Assembly (NCBI GenBank): GCA_011032825.1
Contig: JAADJZ010000005.1
Coordinates: 811,001-875,000 of the forward strand
Reading direction: 5' to 3'
Source: Massariosphaeria phaeospora
Lineage: Eukaryota > Ascomycota > Dothideomycetes > Pleosporales
DNA length: 64,000 nt
The translations under genes and the position numbers were made by a program. Of this stretch, positions 22,969-33,602 are shown one piece after another; position 1 is the stretch's first letter, and each line of letters begins with the position of its first letter. The notes below the pieces were generated by a model. That model saw only the letters and a program-made list of their open reading frames with translations. It was not told the origin of the DNA and did no database searches.

Positions 22969-24296
22969 GATGAGGAGTTACAGAGTAGTGGAAAAATCAG
23001 ATGTGCTGTGGATGCTGTGGATGCTGTGACACTTTGAATGCCGACGCCTCGAGATGCTGGATCCGAGAAATGAGTACTTCATCGTCAATGTTTCTCAATC
23101 GCCTCCTTCGAGCCCATGTTCTGCGGGAAGGAAGCAATCCGGGCGGGGTTCTCACTCTCGAGAGGGTTTGTCGAGTCTAGAAGGCGATTCCTAACTGAAC
23201 ATGTCAAGATCGCAATAGGCAAGCCTGTGGCAAGTTCCGCTCTCTGCTGGGCTAAATGAGGGTATGATGCTCGAGCTATACTTCTCGGATACTTGAATGT
23301 GGGCACCGTGAGTGAGCACGGCTGTGATGGTGGAGCAACGGGACCCAGGGGCGGGGCGACGTTACCCTTCATCAGATGGCTCAATGGGGTCATCCTGGGC
23401 CTACAGCTTGCATAGAACAATGCAGATTTCGGACTGCGATCGCTAATTATAGAGTCGAGATAGACAGTGTGAAGCTGTGTCACAGTCAGCGAATATAGAA
23501 GAAGGCAATGTAGAGGTATTTAGAAATCCAGCACAGGTTGGATTCCACATCGAAAGACTTAGAAGAGATACGATGCTGGCAACCCCAAGTATAAATTTAG
23601 TTCATCCGAATACCTTTATACAATCTGCAACCAAATCCTTAAGAGTATCGTTTAAATAGTTGTTTAATAAAAAACTAGGGCAGATTAATGGATATTTAGG
23701 TCCACTTTAGTAATGCGTCGATCTGTGTGTGGTATCTGTTGAACACATACGAGCTTGAATCGGCATTTATGTCCTCTAGGCCGCGTGTTCCTCACTCACA
23801 TCCCGAGGTTACTAGAAACTAGTCACGTGGATGTAGGACAGAGGATGCCTTTTTCGGACTAGCTCATTTCACACACAGACCGTGTTACGTTCAACCACCG
23901 TACAAAACATCAGAGTACCAGAGTAACTGCTCCAATGATGGTATTAAAGCAGCCGAGTCGCGATACCTAAAGATGGACGGTGGTTGTATCGTAACTCTCC
24001 TTGTCCAAGTTCTTACTCTTTACACAATACGCTGTGGAACCCCAGACCATTTCAAATACTTCTGGATGGTAGTGATTACATATGGTACGGAAACTCGGCC
24101 ATGAGTACCTTGGGACGTGTTCCTTCAAGTGATGAAGACAGGGTTAATTATTTGCAGCTAGTCTTGGACTTGGAGGGCCCAGACAAGACAAACACGAGTC
24201 TTACTTTATCCGTCTGCTGAGATCTCCACTGCATGAAAAGGGTGCGTAACACGAATAGGCGCAAACCGCAGCACACTTATTTGGCGTCCAAGTCGC
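22969..24296. other. AT-rich gene-poor stretch
   Basis: No convincing gene. The part from about 23500 to 23720 is distinctly AT-rich, with many TTTAA/TAAAT runs. A 132-residue minus frame at 23085-23483 has no domain or signal. This stretch looks like decayed repeat DNA or a long 3' region of the DUF2985 gene. Confidence 0.5.
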
Positions 24297-26162
24297 TCAC
24301 TGCTGCTTGTCGGCTTGGAGGGATTTATTCTTCTTCGCACCTTTTACTTTTAGGCCCCTCTTCTTCTTGAGTGAATCCAGAGCTTCTTCGGTCAGCGTTT
24401 GCCTGAACATCTGCTCGACCACCAACTTCTTTCGGCTCTTCCTATCGCCAATGCTGATAGTGATGCCTGCAGATATGTTGGAGCAGATGCTGCAAGTCAG
24501 AATCACAGCGGTCAGTGCTTTGGGTCGATGTTTGTAGTAGATGCCCCAAGTAGTCGCTCCGAGCGCCATCTGGAACAGTGAGTGACAATCGAGGAGAACG
24601 ATGACAGCTATCAGTAAGCGAAGTGAGAAAGCACGATGAGTGGTGGTTTCGTGAGGCTTGTAGAAGGTGTGTGACTTGGCCAACTTGCTCTGATGGTGCT
24701 CGAGTTTCTGCTGCTGCGAAGCCGTCAGCACGATCTCTTCTCCTTTGGGCTCTGCATCCTCGCCGGTCTCCCAGGCATGAGTCGAGGGTCGCGCCGGCAG
24801 TTCGTTGTGGTCCTTTAGAGCTGGCAAACCCCGCTCCTTGCGGACTCTCCACGTCCGGTGCGCGTAATGAGCAACGTAGATCATATGGTACGTGTCGACG
24901 GCTCTCCAGGGAGCGAAGCCGATGCCGACGACGCAGAACAAGGCCACGAGGACCTGGTCACAGATTTCGATCAAGTACGACTGCCTATCGCCCACACTGA
25001 TCCAGCCGATGATAAACAGCACCCAGGCGGCGCCCCAAAAGGTGATGAGAAAGGCATAGAGCGAGACGAGGAAGCCTACGGGTTTGCGGAGGTAGCGTGC
25101 GAAGCCGCGCATGCTACGCCGGAACTTGGCTCGCCGCGAGTGCAGCAGATGGCGCACGTGGTCGTTGAGCGCCGCCTTGTCTTCAGCCGTCCATCCGGGC
25201 AGCGAGGCTCCGTGAGGCAGGACGGCATAGTTGTGACCCTCGGACATGCTGGTCAGGACCGACGAGATGGTGTCTGTTCTAGCCAGGCGGTCCCGCGGGG
25301 CGCGCGCGCCTGTTGGGGGCACCTCGGTCTCCACGGGCGGCGCCTTTTCAGCCTCGGCTCCAAGGTCGCCCTTCTCTTCATCCGACGTATCCGGCGACGA
25401 TCGCGAGAGGTTGTACGTCGGCTGGCGGTTGTACAGCCATCCAAGATTGGGGAGAAACAGCGAGTTTTGGACATTATTGAGCGTTGTGAGGGTCGAGACT
25501 TCGGGGTCGATGACATCCAGCACGTCCACCATATGCGGCGTGTACTCGCGCGCCTCGTGGCCTCGCGGGCGCAGGCTGATTGCCGATGTTTGCCTGTTGA
25601 AGCCCGGCCGCTGGCGACTGCTGTTGGTCGCCCCCGCCGCGGGCGGGACAGCCAGCAGTTGCGGCACAAGCCTGCCGGAGCCCTCCTCGTGCAGTGTCTG
25701 CAGCGGCGTCGGCGTGGCCGTCAACTGCCTGCGTATCTCCAAGTCGTCTTGTGGGCCAAGCAGCGCCTGGGGCGGCCGCTGCGGCTCCGAGCTGCTCCTC
25801 CGTCGGTTTGTCGGCGCGGCATCGTCGCTCGGCGCGGCAGCTTGGCGTTGGAGGCGGATCGAGGGTTGCCGCTCGGGTTGAGTTGTTGAGGCGGGTGTGT
25901 GCGGGGCAGAATCTGCTGGTGCTGGTGCTGGTGCTGGCGACTGCTGCGTCGTCGTCGTCGTCGTCGTCGTCACGGGCGGGTGGGTCAAGGTCGTGGACTG
26001 CGCATCGCTGCTAGTCACCGTCAGGCGCGGCGGGCCTGCTGCCGTCGTTGCATGGCTGGTGGTGGTGTGCAGCAGGTCGTGCGTGGACGTGGTCGTGGAC
26101 GTGGTCGTCGTCGTGGTGTACACGGTGGTGGCTGCGGGCGGCGGCTGGTCACTCGTCGCCAT
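24297..26162 (-). CDS. DUF2985 multi-pass membrane protein
   Basis: Intronless, 621 residues from the ATG of MATSDQPPPAATT; the longer frame starts only at a TTG. Residues 1-180 are Thr/Pro/Ala/Gln-rich low complexity. The DUF2985 core follows: a first membrane segment with LVSLYAFLITFWGAAWVL (about 360-392), then QVLVALFCVVGIGFAPWRAVD (split by the PWR motif), a hydrophilic loop (TWRVRKERGL), and two more membrane segments near 512-570 (LLIAVIVLLDCHSLFQ; AVILTCSICSNISAGI). It ends in a Lys-rich tail. Proteins of this family are fungal membrane proteins without assigned function. The 343-residue frame on the opposite strand is a shadow. Confidence 0.88.
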   Translation of the reverse strand: MATSDQPPPAATTVYTTTTTTSTTTSTHDLLHTTTSHATTAAGPPRLTVTSSDAQSTTLTHPPVTTTTTTTTQQSPAPAPAPADSAPHTPASTTQPERQPSIRLQRQAAAPSDDAAPTNRRRSSSEPQRPPQALLGPQDDLEIRRQLTATPTPLQTLHEEGSGRLVPQLLAVPPAAGATNSSRQRPGFNRQTSAISLRPRGHEAREYTPHMVDVLDVIDPEVSTLTTLNNVQNSLFLPNLGWLYNRQPTYNLSRSSPDTSDEEKGDLGAEAEKAPPVETEVPPTGARAPRDRLARTDTISSVLTSMSEGHNYAVLPHGASLPGWTAEDKAALNDHVRHLLHSRRAKFRRSMRGFARYLRKPVGFLVSLYAFLITFWGAAWVLFIIGWISVGDRQSYLIEICDQVLVALFCVVGIGFAPWRAVDTYHMIYVAHYAHRTWRVRKERGLPALKDHNELPARPSTHAWETGEDAEPKGEEIVLTASQQQKLEHHQSKLAKSHTFYKPHETTTHRAFSLRLLIAVIVLLDCHSLFQMALGATTWGIYYKHRPKALTAVILTCSICSNISAGITISIGDRKSRKKLVVEQMFRQTLTEEALDSLKKKRGLKVKGAKKNKSLQADKQQ

Positions 26163-27141
26163 GCTATTGCTCGTGCACGCGCGCAGCAAGTCGAGGCGAG
26201 AAGGCGACGTCTCTCTGCCCTCGCAGCGCCAGCATGATCCGCGCGAAGCAGGTGAAGCAGGTCAAGTATCCTCGAAGCAGCTCAAGTGTCTTCTAAGCAG
26301 CGCGGACTCGGGCACTCGGCAGCTCCGGTGCGGCCATCAGTCAGCGGCACTGCGGCGGCAGGTGCAGTGCAGTGCAGCAAACCAGGCGTGGGGCAGGTGT
26401 GACGCAACCATCGGCCAATCAGTGTAGAGTTACCCCCGGTCGTGGACCTGCCTTCCCTGTGCCGTCCTCCCTGTCACATGGCTGGTCAATCCCATGAGGT
26501 GGTCGGTGTAACTCTCAAGTAGAAAACTACCCATGACTTCAAATTCCTCTTATATATTGTAGTATCAAGCTAATGCTCTGTATAGAATTGTAGCTTTATA
26601 TACAGAGTTACATTGCCACGTTAGCATGATTGTTTTGGAGGCGCCCGGATCTATTCTCATTAGTTCCAGAGATCCCGTTTGCGTAAGAGATGCACCCGCT
26701 GGCCTATGGACAAACGTCTTCGATCACGAAGAGCAGAGTATGGGGACTGAGGGCCGAACTGTATGTAGCCCCTGGGTGGCAGCCATGGCAGATAGACCGT
26801 CTTCGCCAACCTGGGCCCCTTTCGAGATGGACATAAACCATCTTAGGGAGCAGCAATCTGCAGCCTTTCGACTAGTTATTGTCACGGAAAACATTTCTAT
26901 TGGTTGGTATTCTAGAGTCACATCAGTGCTAGCTCTCTCTACCAGGCACCATGATGGCGCATGGCGCATGTCGAGATATGGATATGACCATCAAGGTACA
27001 TAAAACTATCCCGTTTCATATACGTCTTCCGAAAACCGTCATGTAGATCATCATCTACTTCTTCTCTTCTGCTGCCCTGTTTCGATTTCTACTTGAGTTT
27101 GTGCAAGGCAGAATCAGGGAGAAGAAATTCAAGTCCACCCA
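26163..27141. other. Divergent intergenic region, no gene recognised
   Basis: Upstream of both the DUF2985 gene and the flavoprotein gene. It contains an AT-rich patch and a 9-bp perfect inverted repeat (26576-26607). A 125-residue plus frame at 26626-27003 has no recognisable features. Confidence 0.5.
26576..26607. repeat. Perfect 9-bp inverted repeat
   Basis: CTCTGTATA and TATACAGAG face each other across a 14-bp spacer in AT-rich DNA. This could be a hairpin, the remnant of a small transposon, or a regulator site. Confidence 0.6.
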
Positions 27142-28901
27142 ATGCACATACACGATGTCCTGATCATCGGTGCCGGCCCCTGTGGTCTCGCAGTTGCAGC
27201 CCGGCTACGCGAGCACACGCCCTCTGCCACCTTCACTGACGACGAGCACCAACGATTCCACTGGATCCGCAAACACGGAGGTCGAATGAACCTTAAAAAC
27301 CACCGAACGAAGAAAACCTTCCTTCCTACGCTTCCGAGAACAAACGGCAGTGCCACCTGTGGCTGCAAAGAAGGACCGAGTCCAAACGGAGGTATCAACA
27401 TGCTTGTCCTCGACGCCGACGGCGGCGACTGGATGACCAAATGGAACCGGCTGTTCAAGACTTTTGGCATTCAGAACCTAAGAAGCCCAATGTTTTTTCA
27501 CGTCGACCCTGCGGATAGGGATGCGTTGCTTGGATATACATACGAAAAGCAGAGAGAGACCGAACTGCAAGCCCTACCCGGCTGTGCCGGGAAAGAACTC
27601 AGCAAGCACCGAAAGAAGAAGAAAATGCATGAGCGAGGCAAAGTCTCCGGTAGCGGCCCTGACATTGACGAAAGAGACCGCAAGGACTACTTCACGCCCT
27701 CGGCCCAACTGTTCTCAGACCATTGTGCCGAGATAGTGAAGCGCTATGCACTCGGAAACGACCTCGTACGCCAGGAGCGCGTTATAGATCTGGAGTACAA
27801 CAAAGTCTCCAGCTTCCATGATCTCGAACCTGAGAGCATCAAGGCCGACGGCAGTTACGATGACGACAGACGTGTGTTTCGGGTAACGACCGACCAAGGC
27901 GCTCGTCTTGCTAGTGTCGTTATACTAGCCGTAGGGCCAGGGAACGCACCGTCCATCCCCCTGATTCCTGGTCTTCCTTGTGGTGGTAATTCACACGAGG
28001 GTTACTGCCACGCTATGCAGATCAAGCAATTCCCTCCGCCATATGTCGCCGCGAAGATTAGGAAGCATCAAACCACCAACATGCTTATTGTTGGCGGTGG
28101 CTTGACAAGCGTACAGCTTGCAGATCTGGCCATCAAACGCGGCGTGAGCAAAGTCTGGCTACTAATGCGAGGCCCCGTGAAAGTGAAGTACTTTGACGTG
28201 GAGCTCGACTGGGTAGGCAAGTTCCGCAACTTCAAGCAAGCGGCGTTCTGGACTGCCGACACAGATCAAGGTAAGATCGCAGCATACTGTCTCCGTATTG
28301 AAGCACTTCTGATGTTGGCACAGAGCGTTCCGAAATGATCATGCAGGCTCGAAATGGCGGCAGCATCACCCCGCGCTACCGCAAGATACTGGACACATAC
28401 ACCACATCTGGCAAGATTTCACTGCATACTCATACTACATTACAATCGCTATCCTGGGATACAAGTGCAAAAGTTTGGACAACAATCGAATCTGCCCCAC
28501 CAAACACCTTCCCCTCGATCGACTACATGGTCTTTGCAACAGGCATCCAATCCAACATCGAGACTCTGCCTTTCCTCCAAGCCTTCCAGGAACAGCATCC
28601 AATTAACTGCGCGGGATATCTTCCTTGTATAAACGATGATCTGATGTGGAGTGATGATATTCCACTCTTCGTCACCGGTAGGTTGGTGGGACTAAGACTG
28701 GGACCTGGTGCTCCAAACCTAGTCGGGGCGAGAATCGGCGCGGAAAGGATTGCGTGGAACGTTGAGGATGTCCTGCAGAAGATGGGCAGGAGATTCAGTA
28801 CTGGTCTGGGAGATGACAGTGACAGCGATAGCGATAGCGAGAAGTTGCATGAGTATGCATGTGCGAGGAGGAACCGATTCGATAGTTTGGTAGAGTCGTG
28901 A
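27142..28901 (+). CDS. SidA/OSGIN-like flavin-dependent oxidoreductase
   Basis: Two exons, 27142-28270 and 28324-28901, give 568 residues. The join makes DTDQERSEMIMQARNGGSIT, the usual family sequence, so the split into two frames is an intron and not a frameshift. The N-terminal FAD fold is VLIIGAGPCGLAVAARL; WIRKHGGRMNLKNHRTKKT follows; a second nucleotide fold is MLIVGGGLTSVQLADLAI; and the FATGIQ motif is near residue 440. The domain order matches N-hydroxylating monooxygenases and OSGIN-type proteins. Substrate unknown: no NRPS is present, so a siderophore role is unsupported. The C-terminus has a Ser/Asp run. Tail-to-tail with the TDT transporter. Confidence 0.85.
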
Positions 28902-29137
28902 AAATCAGGCGGGGCATGGTGACTACAAAAAGAACGTCTGCGCCGTCGCAATGCGAAGAAGAAACGAAACAACTAGTGTATAGGTCTGCAGGATACCGCG
29001 CAACTTTAAGATTCTATCCGAAAGAATATAGGAAATACCAAAAGTCAAGAGTGGAGTTCTCAAGGTTGAACAACGGGCGACGAGTGGCTGGGGTTAAAGG
29101 AGCAACTGTAAATTCGTAGTGAGTGGGAATTCGACAT

Positions 29138-30595
29138 CTAGTCTTCAACGTCTTCGTCGCGGCCAGGGTACATGATATCAGCGACCCAAACAGCTCGTAC
29201 ATTGTGGTAGAGCACGAACGCCCACATGAGGACGACAGCGATGGTAAGTCCGTTGCCGACGTAAAGTATGACTTCGTCGCGCAGACTGTTGCCGATGCTG
29301 ATAGTTGCGATGACAAACCCGGTGTTGGGGAACACCATGGCCCACCATCCCAAATGGAAGTATTTTGGCCTCGAATGTAGTACCTAATAGAGTTCAGTAT
29401 ACTCTAGCGGTGCATGTTGAAAATGAGCGGAACTTACAGCAATGAAGGCGATCATGAAGAACCACATAGCAAGTACCCAAAGAAACAAAGCCGATACCAG
29501 AGCCATGGTCCTGAGCAAATGCCCATCGAGGAGTCCGTCGCGCTGCAGATCGAATTCCTGTGGGAGAGCATTCGCCATACCGATGAATGCGAGACACGTG
29601 AACGACGGCGGACCGACTCCAATGAACATGGCGCCTCGATGTTCCCGATTTGGCAGTCCGACCTGCATCAAACGACCGATATAGTGAGAGTACATGAGGA
29701 TACTGACAGTGAAGCCGAGTCCTTGACATCCAACGCCAGCCACTAGGATCGGCATCCTCGATTCGATGGGCTGATCTGCAGCGATTACTGACGCGACGGT
29801 ACCTGCAAGCATGACCGGGAAAATCGGCAACAGCCATGAGGGCATGAACTTGGTGAGAACGTAGCTGTGTCCGACGAATAGGAACGAGTATTGGAATACA
29901 GCGAGGCAGAAGGTACAGAAAGTGTACACCCAGAAAGCAATGGCCATGCTAGTAACGATCCAACCTCGCATCTCGTGTTCAGCTTCATACATCTGCACGA
30001 CGTATTTCTGGGTGCCGGTGATGATAGTCGCAATCGAGAGGAAGAAAGTTGGAATGAAAAGACCTTCTCGTTCGTGTTTGATCGACTCTTTGAATGAGCC
30101 GGGGAATCGCATGAAGCGGATGACCATGGTTGCACAAAGGATAGCGAACATGAATAGGTTAACGACGTAGAAGAGAGCGCCGATCGATATAAGACCGGGA
30201 AACATGTGCGGTTGGATGGAGATCAAGGTAGCCAAACCACCTGTACTCATAGTCAAAGTATACCAAGCCCAAGTGAAATGTAGGAGACGCTTTCCTATCG
30301 GAAGCTTGGCCTGGTTTGGATCTTTCTCATGTGGGTCGCGGAAGAAATCTTTGCTCTGTTTTTCCAAGTCGACTGACACCCGCGGATCCTCGTCGGGGGT
30401 CGGTTGCACTGCATGTTCTTCGATTGTATATGGTTGGTTGCCTTTGGCGTCTAGCGGGTACGTGTAGCTCATAGAGTCGGCCGTCTGCACCCATGTGCTT
30501 ATCCGGGAGCTCCGATTGAATTGGCGATCGGTTTCGACGTCGACTTCGAAGTCCTGGTGCTCAAAGGCGAGGCTGGAGGCCTGGTTTGGGTCCAT
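29138..30595 (-). CDS. TDT-family transporter (C4-dicarboxylate/malate or sulfite efflux type)
   Basis: Two exons, 30595-29438 and 29383-29138, give 467 residues. Start is the ATG of MDPNQASSLAF; the longer frame begins only at GTG. After a 120-residue hydrophilic N-terminus come about ten membrane segments: FTWAWYTLTMSTGGLATLI, LFMFAILCATMVIRFMRFPG, SWLLPIFPVMLAGTVASVIA and, in exon 2, GWWAMVFPNTGFVIATISIG. The MSTGG and PxGF-like features and the FPxMLAGTVAS helix fit the tellurite-resistance/dicarboxylate transporter family, which includes Mae1 and Ssu1. Which anion is moved cannot be read from the sequence. Localisation is probably plasma membrane. Confidence 0.87.
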
Positions 30596-32571
30596 TAAGA
30601 TAGTGGTGACCGGCACCACAAATTATATTGTACGAGAACGTGTTATAGAAAACAGAAGGGAAAGACGGAGTTTATGTAGAGGAAGAAAAGAACGATAGGT
30701 ACCGAATACGATAAACTTTGACAATCATGAGAATCAGCGTTTTGCAGTGCATCTGCTTCCACCCCAGTGACGTTTCGAGACGGTGGTCCCTCAGTTAAAA
30801 GCTAGGGGTGGAATGGGACTTCAATCATCTTGGCCAATCCTCGAACCCACCTAACCTTCAGACAAGCACAACGTGTCGATACTGCTGCACAAGCAACACG
30901 CTATATGTCCCGGGCCCCGTATGTCCGGGCAGGAACTCAATGGAGCAATATTATCTTGGCGGTTCCATTATGCCAAGCGCCCCAGACGACTTTCACCCGT
31001 GGCGGAGCAGTATGCTCGATGTAATCTTCGTTAACTTCTGCAACTTAGAAGAGCAGTTGAATGTCTTCGAAGATATTGACGTGTCTGAGATGATCGTAAA
31101 TCCAGTAGGGATTTCGAAAGCACCGTGTGGAGACAAGGAAATGACATGAACAAAACCTACAGAATTTTAATCTGTCAGTTCGAGTTACTTGGCTAGTGCT
31201 GAATAGGTTGATTAACCGTCAACATCAAATGCAACAGCTATAATTGGCAAAACAAAGTTTGGGCCAGCAGATACCGCGCAAAAAGTTTAAGTGGGACCTG
31301 CGGAAGACAGCCTTCCTGGGGTCTGCGCCGCGAGAGTTTCCGAGAAAAAGTCGCAGCCAAGAAGATAACGAGAGCGGGAAGTGGGGAACTAAAAGACGGT
31401 GCGGCTCAACATACAATCGGTTTCTCAGAATGATGCATGGAACGGGCGCTGAAACACATAAAGCGGATCCCCTCGCCGCTGGGCATCCCACGCGCGACGT
31501 CAAAAAGAACAAGACCCCACCTCTTTCGGACGGCTGAGCCACGAGATTTGGTTTGGTGTTCCGCTGGGATGAAGTATGTAGTACCCGGGAGTCGCGAGCC
31601 CCTTCGATTCATGTGTTGGTACTGCCGGAAGCAGGCGCGGCGAATGAGGCAAATACTTGTTCAGAGACCGTGCAGATATGGCGAGTGTGTAAAAGAGGCC
31701 TTGTTTGTCAGAGGTGAAGTAGTAGACGATGACTTGCGATTCGTGCGACGAGCATGTCAAATAGGTATGGCTTGGTAGGAAACAACCTTGGAAGTCCCTC
31801 CCCAGCGGGGCCCACGGGAGGAGGATCCCGAGTCTTCACTCACTGTGATATAGATGAGCGAGCAATTGGGTTTCATTGTTTCCTTGTGAAAATTACTCGA
31901 GTATCTTCAGTGGGCGAAAAGAGAGGGGATGGAATGGATGAGGGTTGTGGATGACACGTGGAAGACGTTGTCGCTGAGCTAGTAAACATGACGTCAATCA
32001 GAGGCTTGCACATAACCTCGGACTCTTCTTACACACTACGACAACGACCAATTATTGCGAATTCTAATCGCTGACGCTAACTCAGCTGAACTCTCTTACG
32101 TTTGATATGTAATCTGTTCCAAAGCGTCACCTATACAATCAATTTTTTTTGTGAAGACAGAAGCAGAGGAAGAAAAGTCTGATAACCTTCAGCGACGGGT
32201 TGAATGTATGGTAGAAGTGTGTCGGATGAAGAAAGAGATCGTGTGTATGTCAAGGAATGACGAGGAAGAAACAAACGAAGATGCTAGAAGTGTCATCCTG
32301 ACGAACTATGGTTCTGGTAGCATACTCCGCAAAACAAATTACCCATTAGCTTGCGCTGGAAAGAAACAAGGCTCGTCGCAATAGACTTGCGAAGCCGTTC
32401 GTCATTCTGCTAAACAAATAGAGCTCGTCGCAGAAGTACACGCAAAACGGTTCATTCTCACTGGACTAAACACATTTCCCATCCAAGGACATACATGTTG
32501 TAACGTTACTTGAGCAAGCTCACCCCAGCCTTCGTCACATCATCAATGCGCCTACACCGCAATATCTCCCA
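30596..32571. other. Gene-poor 2 kb stretch
   Basis: No supported gene. Several 60-115-residue frames exist on both strands but none has a domain, signal peptide or splice-linked partner. A full CRE palindrome lies at 31989-31996. The region separates the start of the TDT transporter from the 3' end of the propeptide-like gene. Confidence 0.5.
31989..31996. promoter_or_regulatory. CRE palindrome TGACGTCA
   Basis: A full ATF/CREB consensus (in the context ATGACGTCAAT) located about 1.4 kb upstream of the TDT transporter and not near another start codon. It may be a chance occurrence or mark a missed gene. Confidence 0.35.
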
Positions 32572-33106
32572 TCACTCCTGTGCCGGGACCACCGGGTCTA
32601 TTGTAGGTGGAGTTGGAACCGTAACAATATGGTTAGGAGAAATCGTCTTGACACCCTCCCAAGCCTTCACTTTCGGATAGTCCTGTTCATCTTCGAGCTC
32701 AATAGCTACGCCGAAGAAGAGCTTAGGTTGCTTCCACTCCGACGTGAACTTATACGCAACAGCTTCCTTGTCCAAGTAACCTCTGAAGTCATCATGAGTC
32801 TGCAACGACCAGACGTTAGAACAAGGCGACTTCAGCCAGTGGAGTTGCAAGAAGTAGCTTGCGAGGTAAACTTACATAGCCGTTTTTAATCTCAATGATG
32901 TACGAATTTGGGACTGCTTCTTGACGCGCAGCGACCTCTCGACTCTCAACTGGGCGGGGTTCGATCGAACGGCCAGTCACGGGCCGGCCATGTACAGGCT
33001 TTGGGGTGAGAGGATCGTCCCTGACAGTGACTCTGGTGTTGGGAGATGTAACGGGAAAGCCGGCCACGATAGTCAGGAAGAAGAAGAAAAGTGCGATGAT
33101 CTTCAT
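32572..33106 (-). CDS. Secreted subtilisin-propeptide-like protein without a protease domain
   Basis: Two phase-0 exons, 33106-32876 and 32799-32572 (intron GTAAGT...TTGCAG), give 152 residues. A clear signal peptide starts the protein (MKIIALFFFFLTIVAGFPVT), then a Pro/Arg-rich linker, then a region resembling the I9-like propeptide of fungal subtilases: PNSYIIEIKNG, HDDFRGYLDKE, LFFGVAIELED, WEGVKTISPNHIV. In subtilases this would be followed by the Asp/His/Ser catalytic domain; here the protein ends PVVPAQE and the next 170 bp have no such domain. Stand-alone propeptides can inhibit subtilisins (Pbi2 type), so it may be a secreted protease inhibitor. It could also be the remnant of a lost protease. 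No cysteines in the mature part. Confidence 0.75.
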
Positions 33107-33602
33107 GGCGACTTATCAGAGATGACAATAGTAATATCACAGTGTGGATTTGGTGAGTGAATGATGCCGCACCCGTCGCCGCTTCTTACCCGCTTTATAT
33201 ATCTCCGCACAGCACAACTTTTCCTACTGAAATCTGTTGGATACGTCAGCCATTCCGAGCAATATAAACTCTAGATTTGCTAAGAAACGGAGGTAGTTGC
33301 TTGTAAGATGGTCAGACCAATCGGGCGCTGCCGAATACGGTTCGCTAAATTAAGCGGGGAAAACTTTTACGCCTCGTGTAGCACTTCATCTCCACGCCAA
33401 CTCTTTATCGACGTCTTGCCAATGCCATGCGCCTTGGGGTGTGCAACTTCAGTTTATAGCCGGCTTGGGCGACGTGGGTGCTATTGTGGAATAGACTTGG
33501 GACTTGTTACTGCCGGGTGTGGACTTTCGACATCTCCTGAGCACTCTGATAATCTTGTCATCTAGAACATTCCGTCTCATTCCTCCTAACTTCTCACCTA
33601 TG
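33107..33602. other. Intergenic, nothing recognised
   Basis: About 495 bp upstream of the propeptide-like gene, and downstream of the large membrane/ankyrin gene. It should contain the promoter of the propeptide-like gene. A TATATA-like patch (TTTATATATC) lies near 33194. Confidence 0.5.

Noticed and set aside
23085..23483. 132-residue minus frame in the gene-poor stretch
   Set aside because: No signal peptide, no domain and no family resemblance; may be chance.
24858..25889. 343-residue plus frame opposite the DUF2985 gene
   Set aside because: Arg/Val/Gly-rich antisense of a GC-rich coding region with clear membrane segments on the other strand.
26626..27003. 125-residue plus frame upstream of the SidA/OSGIN-like gene
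   Set aside because: No motif and a mixed, non-periodic sequence; more likely promoter DNA.
28271..28323. Apparent frameshift splitting the SidA/OSGIN-like gene
   Set aside because: GTAAGA donor and CACAG acceptor give a 53-bp intron and the joined protein follows the family exactly, so the gene is intact.
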